Assembly (NCBI GenBank): GCA_016195405.1
Contig: JACPZP010000066.1
Span: 1 to 43,719, forward strand
Reading direction: 5' to 3'
Length of the DNA stretch: 43,719 bases
Source: Planctomycetota bacterium
Lineage (GTDB): Bacteria; Planctomycetota; Planctomycetia; Gemmatales; Gemmataceae
Shown here one piece after another: positions 16,173 through 24,662 of this stretch; position 1 is the first letter of the stretch; each line of letters begins with the position of its first letter. The position numbers were made by a program, and so were the translations under genes. The notes beneath the pieces were generated by a model. It did no database searches. It was given only the letters and a program-made list of their open reading frames with translations, and was not told the DNA's origin.

Positions 16173-17344
16173 CGCGTGACGGGGTTATCCGTTTGCAGAC
16201 GCTTCACGATCAACGTCGCATACGAGCCGCGCGGCAGGGTGAATGTCAAGCGCAAAGCTCGCCGGAGCGGACCGCTTTCATCGTAGCCGGGCGCCCACGA
16301 CATCTCTTCGGGCAGGCACAACGCCATTCGTTCGCCGCGTGAAAAGAAAATCTCCTTCAAGTCCTTTAGTTTGAACTGCTCCAATGTGAGGTTCTCTTCA
16401 CGGAGAACGTCATCGAGGAACGGCTTCCGCGGATCGTCGTCGGCAAGGGTTGCTTTTGGAGAGGCTAACGGCAGACTTAGCGTTCGAAGCAGCGCGAGCT
16501 GATCGGGATCAAGTGTGCGATGCATTGGCACGCTCTCCAAACGCAGCGTCGTCAAGACGAGCTGATCGGGCCGCATGTGAGCCGTCAACCACGCGGACAA
16601 CATGCGATTCCACAAATGGCTCTGGTAGGCGGACAAATATAGCGTGCGAAGTTCGGGCCGCAGACGCGCAAGCGCGCCCGGGTAGTCCCCGGGACGATCG
16701 GCGAGATGGTCGATTACGTAGCTGGCGTCGCCTTGCGGCAATTTTTCCTTGCACGCAGTCCAGTTGCCCCAATAAGTGCGAAGAGCCGCCTTTTCCTTTT
16801 TCATGGGGCCCCGGTCGTGCCCATAGGGCGCTGCCAACGCCAGACGCAGCGCTTCCTCATATTGGCCGAAAAGGATCGCTTTGCCCACGAATTTTCCGCC
16901 GGCGACGGAGCCGAAGCGTTGGTCGTCGAAGTAGTTAGGCACGCCGAAATCTCGAATTTGCGGCAGCGCGAGGAGCGCATGGGACAGCTCCTCTTCGGCA
17001 ACGGCGCGAAGGACCAGGTTGAAACGGTTGCCGCGAATGTTGCCCGAGGTGAAAGGCGCTTCGACCTGGCCGAGATAGGCGACTGTGAAGCCTTGATGGG
17101 TCAGCTTGCGCTCGGGACCGCGGAAAAGGGTGAAGTGTTGCGTGGTATGGGCGTGGCGATCCTTGAGGCCTCCGAAAGACAGCCGGCGGCGGTCGATGTG
17201 CCAGCGACGGCGCACGGCCAGGAGGGCGTCAGTCGTCGTCCAGCCGCTCTTGTCGAGGCGATAGAGGGCGAACGGGCCTGCGCCGGGCTTGACGTCGGTG
17301 AGTTCCTCGACTTGGAAGTCGTCGGGATTTTGCTTGAGGATCAT
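16154..17344 (-). CDS. truD: tRNA pseudouridine(13) synthase TruD
   Basis: This 396-residue protein of the TruD family isomerises U13 of tRNA to pseudouridine. The catalytic region FGGLKDRHAHTTQHF carries the family Asp, and the second signature NYFDDQRFGS is intact, as is the N-terminal EDFxVEE-like start (NPDDFQVEELTDVKP). The start at 17344 is preferred to the longer frame because TruD proteins begin with this motif. It is convergent with hom, overlapping it by 19 bases. No partner gene is evident. The next leftward gene upstream (DUF2071) ends 63 bases before its start, so co-transcription with it is possible. Confidence 0.93.
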   Translation of the reverse strand: MILKQNPDDFQVEELTDVKPGAGPFALYRLDKSGWTTTDALLAVRRRWHIDRRRLSFGGLKDRHAHTTQHFTLFRGPERKLTHQGFTVAYLGQVEAPFTSGNIRGNRFNLVLRAVAEEELSHALLALPQIRDFGVPNYFDDQRFGSVAGGKFVGKAILFGQYEEALRLALAAPYGHDRGPMKKEKAALRTYWGNWTACKEKLPQGDASYVIDHLADRPGDYPGALARLRPELRTLYLSAYQSHLWNRMLSAWLTAHMRPDQLVLTTLRLESVPMHRTLDPDQLALLRTLSLPLASPKATLADDDPRKPFLDDVLREENLTLEQFKLKDLKEIFFSRGERMALCLPEEMSWAPGYDESGPLRRALRLTFTLPRGSYATLIVKRLQTDNPVTRQSPTG

Positions 17345-17407
17345 GTTGGACTCGCAAAGCCGCCGAGCGAGCACCGAGACGCATGGCTGTAGATTCAGTC
17401 TATCGGA

Positions 17408-18157
17408 TTACAGGCGGCGACCGCTCCGGACCACGACAGACGAGCCGGCGGCGACTAACGCGGAGCGAGGCGGCGCGCTGAGAAAGGGAACGAATTCGGG
17501 CGGGTAAAGGCGGGCGGCGTCGCCGTCGAAGCGGGCCCGCGCATCTTTCCAAATGCGCCAGCGGGGGTGTTCTACTCCATACTCCATGGTGCCGCCGTCC
17601 CTCTGCCGCGTGTAGCCCCAATAATGCTCGGTGATGAACTCTTCCTCCGAGCCAAGGGCGGCCATGCCTGGCTCACCGGCGACATCGGCCTTCATCGTAT
17701 GCCAGCGCTGCCCGCAATTCCACTCGTACGTCAATGCGCCTTGAGCCTCCGCTTCCGGCAATTTCACCTGGCTGCGCATCGGCATCACGATGTAATTCTC
17801 GTTGTAGAGCGTCCGCGCGGCAAACGCGATCAGCCGCCGACTCACGATCTCCTTGATGAACACGACGCCGCGCCGCCACGCTTCGCCGACCCGTCGACGC
17901 ACATAAATGCGCAGATTGACTTCATCGAAATTTTGGTGACAGAGAGCGCGAATGCCGCGCACTTTCATCCGCATGAAGCGGAAACCAACCAGGCTCAAGT
18001 AGGTGACGCCGTGGTGGAAATCCAACTCGAGGCCGCTGGGAACGTGAGGCGCGAGCGCCGCCGGATCGACCGGGAAGTTGAGCATGGCGATGGAACGCCA
18101 GTCGGCGGTTAGAAACGGAGGGGCGAGCGAAACTGATGAACGGGACTCCATCCGCAT
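17408..18157 (-). CDS. DUF2071 (YqjF-like) family protein
   Basis: This 249-residue protein has the hallmarks of DUF2071: the opening LTADWRSIAMLNFPVDPAAL, the segment HVPSGLELD, YLSLVGFRFM, and the central VNLRIYVRR followed by GVVFIKEIVSRR. The family is related to acetoacetate-decarboxylase-like folds but has no established activity. No catalytic residue can be assigned. Its start lies 7 bases after the stop of the DegT-type aminotransferase gene, so the two form an operon. A small polar tail (VAAGSSVVVRSGRRL) may be a poorly conserved end. Confidence 0.85.
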   Translation of the reverse strand: MRMESRSSVSLAPPFLTADWRSIAMLNFPVDPAALAPHVPSGLELDFHHGVTYLSLVGFRFMRMKVRGIRALCHQNFDEVNLRIYVRRRVGEAWRRGVVFIKEIVSRRLIAFAARTLYNENYIVMPMRSQVKLPEAEAQGALTYEWNCGQRWHTMKADVAGEPGMAALGSEEEFITEHYWGYTRQRDGGTMEYGVEHPRWRIWKDARARFDGDAARLYPPEFVPFLSAPPRSALVAAGSSVVVRSGRRL

Positions 18158-18164
18158 ATTCTAA

Positions 18165-19316
18165 TCAGGCGGCGAGGCGCACTTGGCCGCGGAGGAAGTC
18201 GGCGCAGGTTCGGATCACGCGGCTCTGTTGATCGGCGGTCAGCTCGGGGTACATCGGCAGGGCCAGCACCGATCGGGCCGCCTCCTCGCTGGCGGGGAAG
18301 TCGCCTTCGGCATGGCCCAAATACGCCAGACATTCCTGAAGGTGCAGCGGAATGGGGTAGTAAATCTCGTAACCGATTTGCTCCGTCTTGAGGTGACGTG
18401 CCAGAGCGTCGCGCCGGCCATCGGCGACGCGGACCACATATTGATTGAAAACATGGCGGCGTTGGGGTCGCACCGTCGGCTTTTGCAGGAAATGTCGCAA
18501 ATGATGTTCGTCGATCAATGCGTCGTACCGGGCGGCCGCGGCCTGGCGGGCCTCGCTCCACTTTTCGAGATGGGGCAGTTTCACCCGCAAGAGTGCGGCC
18601 TGCAGCGCGTCCAGACGAGCGTTCCAGCCCATGAACTTGTGGTGATAGCGTGGCTCCATGCCGTGATTGCGCAGGCAGGCCATGCGCTCTGCCCATTCGG
18701 GATCGTTGGTGACGATCATACCCGCGTCGCCACAAGCACCCAGGTTCTTCGTGGGATAGAAGCTGAAGCAGCCGATGGCGCCCAATGTTCCCGCCCGTTT
18801 GCCGAAATACTCCGAGCCGATGGCCTGGGCGGCGTCTTCGACGATAGGGAGGTCATGCCGTTCGGTGATTCGCCAGAGAGGTTCCATGTCGGCGCATTGG
18901 CCGAATAGATGAACCGGCATGACTGCCTTGGTTCGGCCGGTGATTTTGTTTTCCAGTTGCATGGGATCGAGATTACAGGTCCACGGGTCGATGTCGACGA
19001 ACACCGGACGTGCGCCGAGCCGGCACACCGCGCCGGCCGATGCGAAAAAGGTGAAAGTGGGTAAAATAACCTCGTCGCCGGGACCCACGTCGAGGGCCGC
19101 GAGAGCCAAGAGCAAAGCATCGGATCCGGACGAGCAACCGATGCCGAAGCCGGCGCCGCAATAACGAGCGACCTCTTTTTCGAGAGAGGCCACTTCCGGG
19201 CCGCCGATCACTTGGCCGGAACGCAAGACGCGCAGGGCCGCGTCGGACAAGTCCGCTTCCAGATTTCGAAATTGAGCCTGAACGTCGCAGAGTGGTACGC
19301 GTTTTTGCTCGTTCAC
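18165..19316 (-). CDS. DegT/DnrJ/EryC1/StrS-type sugar aminotransferase
   Basis: This 383-residue fold-type I PLP enzyme carries the internal aldimine Lys190 in FSFYPTKNLGACGDAG, the PLP-binding EDAAQAIG (160-167) and the early GCSSGSDALLLAL. Family members transaminate nucleotide-linked keto-sugars for surface glycans or antibiotics. Related proteins in this branch (the VPLCDVQAQ start) occur in cell-surface polysaccharide clusters. The family 2 glycosyltransferase gene that diverges from it beyond an inverted repeat pair fits a glycan role, though the substrate is unknown. It leads an operon with the DUF2071 gene. Confidence 0.9.
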   Translation of the reverse strand: MNEQKRVPLCDVQAQFRNLEADLSDAALRVLRSGQVIGGPEVASLEKEVARYCGAGFGIGCSSGSDALLLALAALDVGPGDEVILPTFTFFASAGAVCRLGARPVFVDIDPWTCNLDPMQLENKITGRTKAVMPVHLFGQCADMEPLWRITERHDLPIVEDAAQAIGSEYFGKRAGTLGAIGCFSFYPTKNLGACGDAGMIVTNDPEWAERMACLRNHGMEPRYHHKFMGWNARLDALQAALLRVKLPHLEKWSEARQAAAARYDALIDEHHLRHFLQKPTVRPQRRHVFNQYVVRVADGRRDALARHLKTEQIGYEIYYPIPLHLQECLAYLGHAEGDFPASEEAARSVLALPMYPELTADQQSRVIRTCADFLRGQVRLAA

Positions 19317-19346
19317 GTGGCGACTCCCTTTTGTGAAGGGCCTCGT

Positions 19347-19414
19347 GTAGCCGAATTCGTCAGAATTCGGGATAACGCCGCTTCCAATCTCCGAATTCTT
19401 ACGAATTCGGCTAC
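19347..19414. repeat. Inverted palindromic repeat pair, family A
   Basis: The left arm (19347-19370) begins GTAGCCGAATTCGTCAG and the right arm (19391-19414) is its reverse complement with one mismatch. Each arm is also partly palindromic around GAATTC. The pair could form a long hairpin or cruciform. Two further pairs of the same family lie at 20502-20568 and 24578-24642. This one sits between divergent genes. Confidence 0.85.
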
Positions 19415-19595
19415 GTCAAATCTCGGGGCATTGGCGCCGGTGCGGAACTTATTGTGAGCTGGCGAAAGAATCAAGGGGATGTTCGACGCGTTACGGACTC
19501 GGCTTGACGGTTGTCCCGCATTTCGTTGATAATCCGCGGCGAATCAACGAATTCGCGCCTTTGCCCAGATTCCCACAGAACGGGGACAGGAAAAC

Positions 19596-20492
19596 ATGAA
19601 ATCGCTCGGCAACGGAAAGGCGACCGGCGCTCAGAATACTGGTCTTCAAAGTCTTGAAACCGCGAACTTCTCGGTAAGCGATTTGGACAACTCACAGCGT
19701 CACGCGCTCGGCGCCGCTTCACCTTCGCAAAAGCTACAGCTCCTGCACAAACTCTTGGGCGAAACCACCTGCCGGCAACTGGGACTTTATCCGCTGCCCG
19801 CCGGATTCAAGCTGTCGGTGGTCATCCCGGTTTACAACGAGAAGAATTGGATTCGCGAGCTGGTCCGGCGGGTCGAGAATGTTCCCATCCCCAAGGAAAT
19901 CATCCTCGTCGACGATTGCAGCACGGACGGCACCCGCGAAATCCTCAAAGAATTTGAGCAAAAAGGCCACAAAGTAATCTTTCAGCCGGTCAATCAGGGC
20001 AAAGGCGCGGCCCTGCGCACCGGCTTCCAACATGCCACGGGCGACGTCGTGGTGGTTCAGGATGTCGACCTCGAATACGATCCTTCCGAATACCCTCGGC
20101 TTCTTCAGCCCATCATCGAGAACAAGGCCGACGTCGTCTTCGGCTCGCGCTTCATCGGCGACAGCCATCGCGTTCTCTACTACTGGCACTACGTCGCCAA
20201 CAAAGCCTTGACGACCCTGTCGAACATGTTTACCAATCTCAACCTCACGGACATGGAAACCTGCTACAAGGTTTTCCGCCGCGACGTGCTCAAGAACTTG
20301 AAGCTCAAGTCGGATCGCTTCGGCTTCGAACCGGAATTCACCGCCAAAATCGCCAAGCGCCGCCCCGCATGGCGCGTTTTCGAGATTCCCATTAGCTACA
20401 GCGGACGCACCTACGAAGAAGGCAAGAAAATCGGCCTGAAGGACGCCGTTCAGGCCCTCATTTGCATCATCCGCTACTGGATGTTCGATTGA
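19596..20492 (+). CDS. Family 2 glycosyltransferase, dolichyl-phosphate-mannose-synthase-like
   Basis: This 298-residue protein has an unrelated polar N-terminus of about 70 residues, then a GT2 domain: [14 protein letters not shown], the nucleotide-binding [22 protein letters not shown], the metal-binding DVDLEYDP and the acceptor segment [10 protein letters not shown]. The C-terminal part ([31 protein letters not shown]) matches polyprenyl-phosphate glycosyltransferases. No transmembrane segment is evident, so it probably acts at the inner leaflet through the lipid acceptor. An AGGA lies before the ATG. The gene is bracketed by inverted repeat pairs at 19347-19414 and 20502-20568, as if it were a small cassette. 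Confidence 0.9.
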   Translation: MKSLGNGKATGAQNTGLQSLETANFSVSDLDNSQRHALGAASPSQKLQLLHKLLGETTCRQLGLYPLPAGFKLSVVIPVYNEKNWIRELVRRVENVPIPKEIILVDDCSTDGTREILKEFEQKGHKVIFQPVNQGKGAALRTGFQHATGDVVVVQDVDLEYDPSEYPRLLQPIIENKADVVFGSRFIGDSHRVLYYWHYVANKALTTLSNMFTNLNLTDMETCYKVFRRDVLKNLKLKSDRFGFEPEFTAKIAKRRPAWRVFEIPISYSGRTYEEGKKIGLKDAVQALICIIRYWMFD

Positions 20493-20501
20493 CTCTCGCG
20501 T

Positions 20502-20568
20502 GTTGCCGAATTCGTAAGAATTCGTGTTGACGCCCGCCCAAAAACCGAATTCTGACGAATTCGGCTAC
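20502..20568. repeat. Inverted palindromic repeat pair, family A
   Basis: The left arm (20502-20524) begins GTTGCCGAATTCGTAAG and the right arm (20545-20568) ends GACGAATTCGGCTAC. They are inverted copies of the family at 19347-19414, and this pair starts 9 bases after the glycosyltransferase stop. It may act as a transcript-stabilising hairpin or be a remnant of a REP-type element. Confidence 0.85.
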
Positions 20569-20597
20569 ATTAAGAGCCCACGGAAGGGAGATCGGTC

Positions 20598-23500
20598 ATG
20601 CGTGCGTCCTATCTCGCGGCCCCATTGCTCATGCTCGTCGCCCAGCCGATGGCGCACGGAACCGACGTCCCCTTCCCCGAGGACGCTGCCTTGCGGGCGG
20701 TGCATTTTGTCGATTCGAAGGAAGGTTGGGCGGTCGGAGACGAAGGCGGCATCTGGCACTCTATCGATGGCGGCCAGACGTGGGAACAGCAACAGAGCGG
20801 CGTCCGCGGATCGCTGCGCTCGGTCACCTTCCTCAATCCGTACATCGGTTGGGCGGCGGGCCGCGAAGAGATGGCCAATGGCCAGGGAAGCGTCGGCGTG
20901 CTGTTGTTCACGCGCGACGGCGGCGAGAAATGGCAGCGCATCCTGCACAACGCCTTGCCCGGACTTAATCAGGTCAAGTTCATTGATCCGAAAACGGGCT
21001 TCGTCGTCGGCGACGGCACCGAGCAGTTCGCTACGGGCATTTTCAAAACCATGGACGGCGGCCGCTCGTGGGAGCCGATCCAGGGGCCGCGTTCCGCAAC
21101 GCTCTTAGCCTGCGAATTCGTGAGCGGGCGCGAGGCGATCCTCGGCGGCGCTTGGAGCCGGCTGGCGACCTTGCGCAGCGACGGCGTCGGCAAGATCGAT
21201 ATCGACACGCTGGGCGGGCGGGCCATCCAGGGCATGGCGAACACGCCGCGGCGGGCCATCGCGGTGGGACAGGGCGGCCTGGTGCTGAGTAGCACCACGG
21301 CGGGAGCGCGCTGGGGCTACGCCGATGTCAAACTGCCGACCGAAGTCTTGGCCACGATCGACTGGAACGCGATCGCCTCCGTCGGCAACAAGGCTTGGAT
21401 CGCCGGCCGACCGGGGACGGTGTTGCTCCACACGAAAGACGGCGGCGACACCTGGCAGCTCCTCAAGACGGGCCAACCGCTGCCGCTCCATGGCGTGTTT
21501 TTCCTGGATGACAAGACCGGCTGGGCGGTCGGCGAGATGGGCCTGGTGCTCGCGACCACCGACGGCGGCCAGTCGTGGAACTCTCAGCGCCAAGGCGGCA
21601 AGCACGCCGCGGCCATGCTGGTGCACGCTCTGCCCAAGGACGTGCCGCTCGATACGCTGGCCCAATGCGGCGCCGACGAAGGCTATCTCGTGACCGCCTT
21701 GCGCTTGACCGCCCCCGATCCATCATCGGCGGCGCCGGCGCGGGCGTGCGATCCTTTCCGATTCTCCTCCGCCGTTCGCAAGGCAGGCGGCGCCGCCGGC
21801 GAAATGCTCTGGCAGTTTCCGTTGCCGCAGCACCTGGCCGGCGCCGACACGGATAAACTGCTTGCGTTCTGGGGTCAAGCACATGGTGAGGGCGTGCGCA
21901 AGGAAATGCTTCGCCAGATGGTGCTCGCGCTGCGAATGTGGCGGCCGGCCGTGGTCATCGCCGACCATCCCACGGGCAAAGAAACGCCGTCGATCCATTC
22001 CTTGGCGTCCGAGTTAACGGTCGAAGCGCTCAAGCAAGCAGCCGATGCCACGTCATTTCCGGAGCAGATCGAGCGGCTTGGCCTGGAGACATGGCGCGTA
22101 AGCAAGCTTTATCACACGTGCTCGGCGAGCGAGGCCCACGTGTCGCAGAACAACGATGAGTTTCGCGGCCGCCTTCGATCAACCATTCGCGATTTCGCAG
22201 CCGGGCCGGCCGAATTGCTCACGGACGCTTCGGTTGCGACTCTTCCGGGTGAGCGCTATTACCGTCTTCTGCACAGCATCATCGAAGGCGCCGATCGGCA
22301 TCAGCATCTCATGCAGGGCATCGCGACCGTGGAGGGTGAGACACGCCGCAAAGTTTCCGCCGACCCAAAGGAGGACGCGGAGCTGAGAAAGGCAATTCTA
22401 GCGGGCAATAACCTTCGCATTGTGGCCGACAAGCTCGACAATCCAGCCCGCACGCTGGCGCAGATCGCTCCAACGCTGGCCAAGCTTCCGGACGATCAGG
22501 GGGCAGCCGCCGCCTTTGCCATCGCCAACCAGTACGTTCGCAAAGGACAATGGACTCTGGCCCGTGAAGCGTTTTTGCTCATGGTCGATCGCTACCCGTC
22601 CCACCCGCTTTCCGCGGATGCCTATCGATGGCTGATCCGGCACGTGTCCAGCAGCGAGGCGCGGCGGCGGCATGAACTCGAACAATTCGTGCTCGTGGAT
22701 AACCTCAGTTTTCCCGATCCCAGGGAGAAGCGCATCGAGATTCAGCAGACGAGCGGCGTCGAGCCAATCCATGAGGGCGTACTTAGTTACTTGAGCAATC
22801 GAAATGAGACGCGTCGCTGGTACGAAGGCAGCCTCGAAATCGGCAAACGGTTGGCCGGCTTTGGTCCGCTTTATGGCAATGATCCGACTATACAGTTTTG
22901 CTTGCAGGCCTCGCGTCGCCACCTCGGCGACTTCAAGACGGCCCAGGATTGGTACGCCAAGTATCGCCAGTTCGGGCCGAAAGGACCGTGGAGCGACGCC
23001 GCCGCCGCCGAGTTGTGGCTGCAAAATCGCGGCCAGCCCATGCCGAAAAAGGTCGCCGTGTGCCGCCGGATCGCGGAGAAACCGTTCCTCGACGGCGTTT
23101 TGGATGACGAATGCTGGAAGGGCCACAATCCCTTGGTGTTGGAAAATGCCGCCGGTGATACGGCGGGCAACAATCCGACGGAAGCCTGGTTCGCCTACGA
23201 TCAACAGTACCTCTACATCGCGCTTCGCTGCAAGCATCCTTCGGGGAGATCGGCGCCGCCGGTCAAGGTCCGCACGCGCGACGCCGATCTGGACGCATAC
23301 GATCGCGTTAGCATCCTGCTCGATTTGGACCGCGACTACTCGACCTACTTTCATCTGCAGGTCGATCAGCGCGGCTGCGTGCGTGAAGATTGCTGGGGAG
23401 ATTTGAGCTGGAACCCGCGCTGGTTCGTCGCCGTCAAGAGCGCGGAAGACTCATGGACGATTGAAGCCGCCATTCCGCTGGCTGAATTGTCGAGAGACCC

Positions 23501-23678
23501 GGTGGCGCTCAACACGGCCTGGGCGGTCAACGTGGTGCGGATTCTGCCGGGACGCGGCGTGCAAGGCTGGTCGCTGCCGGCCGACGTGCAACCGCGGCCC
23601 GAAGGCATGAGTCTGATGATCTTCCAGCAAGACGCCGCTCCACGTCCCGCAGAGCGGCCCATGAAGACGGCGCAATGA
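20598..23678 (+). CDS. Large secreted Ycf48-like propeller protein with CBM9-like C-terminal domain
   Basis: This 1026-residue protein has a signal peptide (MRASYLAAPLLMLVAQPMAHG). Residues about 25-335 hold repeated Ycf48/BNR-type blades with GWAVG and DGGxTW motifs (EGWAVGDEGGIWHS, SIDGGQTWEQ, KDGGDTWQLL, TTDGGQSWNS). The middle, about 340-800, is helical with TPR-like character. Residues about 815-1010 resemble a CBM9/DOMON-type sandwich (KPFLDGVLDDECWKG, EAWFAYDQQYLYIALRCKH, DRVSILLDLDRDYSTYFHLQVD). Such modules bind carbohydrates or haem outside the cell. AAGGGAG precedes the ATG. No catalytic domain is seen; an envelope or substrate-binding role is likely. The convergent EF-hand gene ends 3 bases away. 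Confidence 0.8.
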   Translation: MRASYLAAPLLMLVAQPMAHGTDVPFPEDAALRAVHFVDSKEGWAVGDEGGIWHSIDGGQTWEQQQSGVRGSLRSVTFLNPYIGWAAGREEMANGQGSVGVLLFTRDGGEKWQRILHNALPGLNQVKFIDPKTGFVVGDGTEQFATGIFKTMDGGRSWEPIQGPRSATLLACEFVSGREAILGGAWSRLATLRSDGVGKIDIDTLGGRAIQGMANTPRRAIAVGQGGLVLSSTTAGARWGYADVKLPTEVLATIDWNAIASVGNKAWIAGRPGTVLLHTKDGGDTWQLLKTGQPLPLHGVFFLDDKTGWAVGEMGLVLATTDGGQSWNSQRQGGKHAAAMLVHALPKDVPLDTLAQCGADEGYLVTALRLTAPDPSSAAPARACDPFRFSSAVRKAGGAAGEMLWQFPLPQHLAGADTDKLLAFWGQAHGEGVRKEMLRQMVLALRMWRPAVVIADHPTGKETPSIHSLASELTVEALKQAADATSFPEQIERLGLETWRVSKLYHTCSASEAHVSQNNDEFRGRLRSTIRDFAAGPAELLTDASVATLPGERYYRLLHSIIEGADRHQHLMQGIATVEGETRRKVSADPKEDAELRKAILAGNNLRIVADKLDNPARTLAQIAPTLAKLPDDQGAAAAFAIANQYVRKGQWTLAREAFLLMVDRYPSHPLSADAYRWLIRHVSSSEARRRHELEQFVLVDNLSFPDPREKRIEIQQTSGVEPIHEGVLSYLSNRNETRRWYEGSLEIGKRLAGFGPLYGNDPTIQFCLQASRRHLGDFKTAQDWYAKYRQFGPKGPWSDAAAAELWLQNRGQPMPKKVAVCRRIAEKPFLDGVLDDECWKGHNPLVLENAAGDTAGNNPTEAWFAYDQQYLYIALRCKHPSGRSAPPVKVRTRDADLDAYDRVSILLDLDRDYSTYFHLQVDQRGCVREDCWGDLSWNPRWFVAVKSAEDSWTIEAAIPLAELSRDPVALNTAWAVNVVRILPGRGVQGWSLPADVQPRPEGMSLMIFQQDAAPRPAERPMKTAQ

Positions 23679-23681
23679 TTG

Positions 23682-24041
23682 CTATTCGGTGTCAGCAGCC
23701 GCCTTCTTTTTCTTGCCTTTCATCTCCTGGAATTTCTTGAATTGGTCCAGGGTGATGGCGTCGTTGACGCTGAGCTTGGTCCACGCCCTTTCCAGAACGC
23801 TCTTGAACTTGGCGGCTTTTTCGGCGTCCTTGACCCGGTCGGCCATTTTCATGAACTCGTCCTTGGACAACTTGCCGTCGTTGTTGGTGTCGAGCTTCTT
23901 GAAGATTTGCTCGGGGTTGCCGAGTTTTCCTTTGCCTTTGCCCTTGCCTTTGGCGCCGGCTTCGTCGTCGCCGGCCGAGGCGCTGCCCAGGACAACCAGC
24001 ATCGCAGCCACAACGGATAAGATGGTCGCAACCTTACGCAT
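23682..24041 (-). CDS. Secreted EF-hand protein
   Basis: This 119-residue protein has a signal peptide (MRKVATILSVVAAMLVVLGSASA), a Lys/Gly-rich linker (KGKGKGKGKLG), and one canonical EF-hand loop at residues 51-62 (DTNNDGKLSKDE) with Asp51, Asn53, Asp55 and Glu62 as calcium ligands. A degenerate second hand follows (VNDAITLDQFKKF), lacking most ligands. It probably binds calcium in the periplasm or outside the cell; such short proteins are expanded in planctomycetes. GGGGAG lies upstream of the ATG. It is a paralog of the next gene upstream at 24140-24481. Confidence 0.85.
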   Translation of the reverse strand: MRKVATILSVVAAMLVVLGSASAGDDEAGAKGKGKGKGKLGNPEQIFKKLDTNNDGKLSKDEFMKMADRVKDAEKAAKFKSVLERAWTKLSVNDAITLDQFKKFQEMKGKKKKAAADTE

Positions 24042-24139
24042 GGAAGCACTCCCCTAAGAATTCGTCTTCAGGCGCGGCTCTGAATTAGATAATGAAACCC
24101 CGGATGTGTAGGAAGGGACCGGGAATCGACGAGAATTTG

Positions 24140-24481
24140 TCAGTTGGAAGATGGCGGGCTCTGCTTGTCGCCGTTCTTTTTCATCTCAAGGAACGTCTTG
24201 AACTGCTCCTTGGTGAGACCTTTCCTCTGCGGATCGAGCTTGTCGTAGGTTCTCGCTAAGCGGTCGCGGACCCGGTCTTTGTCCTTGTCTTTGACCCGGT
24301 CGGCGAGCTTCAAAAACTCATCGCGACTCAGCTTGCCGTCGCCGTTGGCGTCGAGCTTCTTGAAAAACGTATCCGAATCAATCCTACCCTTTTTCTTGAA
24401 TTCATCGTCCGCCCCGACGCCGGCCGCGCTCAGACAAAACAAGGCCGCCGCCAGACTTAGAAGCCCAATCACTTTCGCCAT
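24140..24481 (-). CDS. Secreted EF-hand protein
   Basis: This 113-residue protein has a signal peptide (MAKVIGLLSLAAALFCLSAAGVGA) and an EF-hand loop at 44-55 (DANGDGKLSRDE) with full ligands. A second, degenerate hand (DPQRKGLTKEQFKTF) retains the first Asp and final hydrophobic pattern only. The spacing between hands is filled by a Lys/Asp-rich helix. The layout is nearly identical to the downstream paralog, indicating a tandem duplication. About 98 bases separate the two genes, so they may share a transcript. Calcium binding is expected, while the cellular role is unknown. Confidence 0.85.
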   Translation of the reverse strand: MAKVIGLLSLAAALFCLSAAGVGADDEFKKKGRIDSDTFFKKLDANGDGKLSRDEFLKLADRVKDKDKDRVRDRLARTYDKLDPQRKGLTKEQFKTFLEMKKNGDKQSPPSSN

Positions 24482-24577
24482 TTCTCCGCTCCGGTTCGAA
24501 GTTCCGTTGAACGCACTCTATTCTAGTTCGCTCTCGCCGGCGGTCGGAGAGATTTAGGAAAAATGTCGGTTTCAAAT

Positions 24578-24642
24578 CGGAATTCTTGCGAATTCCGCTA
24601 CGATTTGCAGAGAGACTCGTAGTGGAAATCGCAAGAATTCCG
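24578..24642. repeat. Inverted palindromic repeat pair, family A variant
   Basis: CGGAATTCTTGCGAATTCCG plus CTAC (24578-24601) is followed by its inverted copy GTAGTGGAAATCGCAAGAAT... (24619-24642) with two mismatches. It differs from the other pairs by GG/CC flanks around the GAATTC cores. It ends 20 bases before the chosen start of the next gene, so it lies in its leader or promoter. Confidence 0.8.
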
Positions 24643-24662
24643 AGAACGTGAATAGGTGCAAA

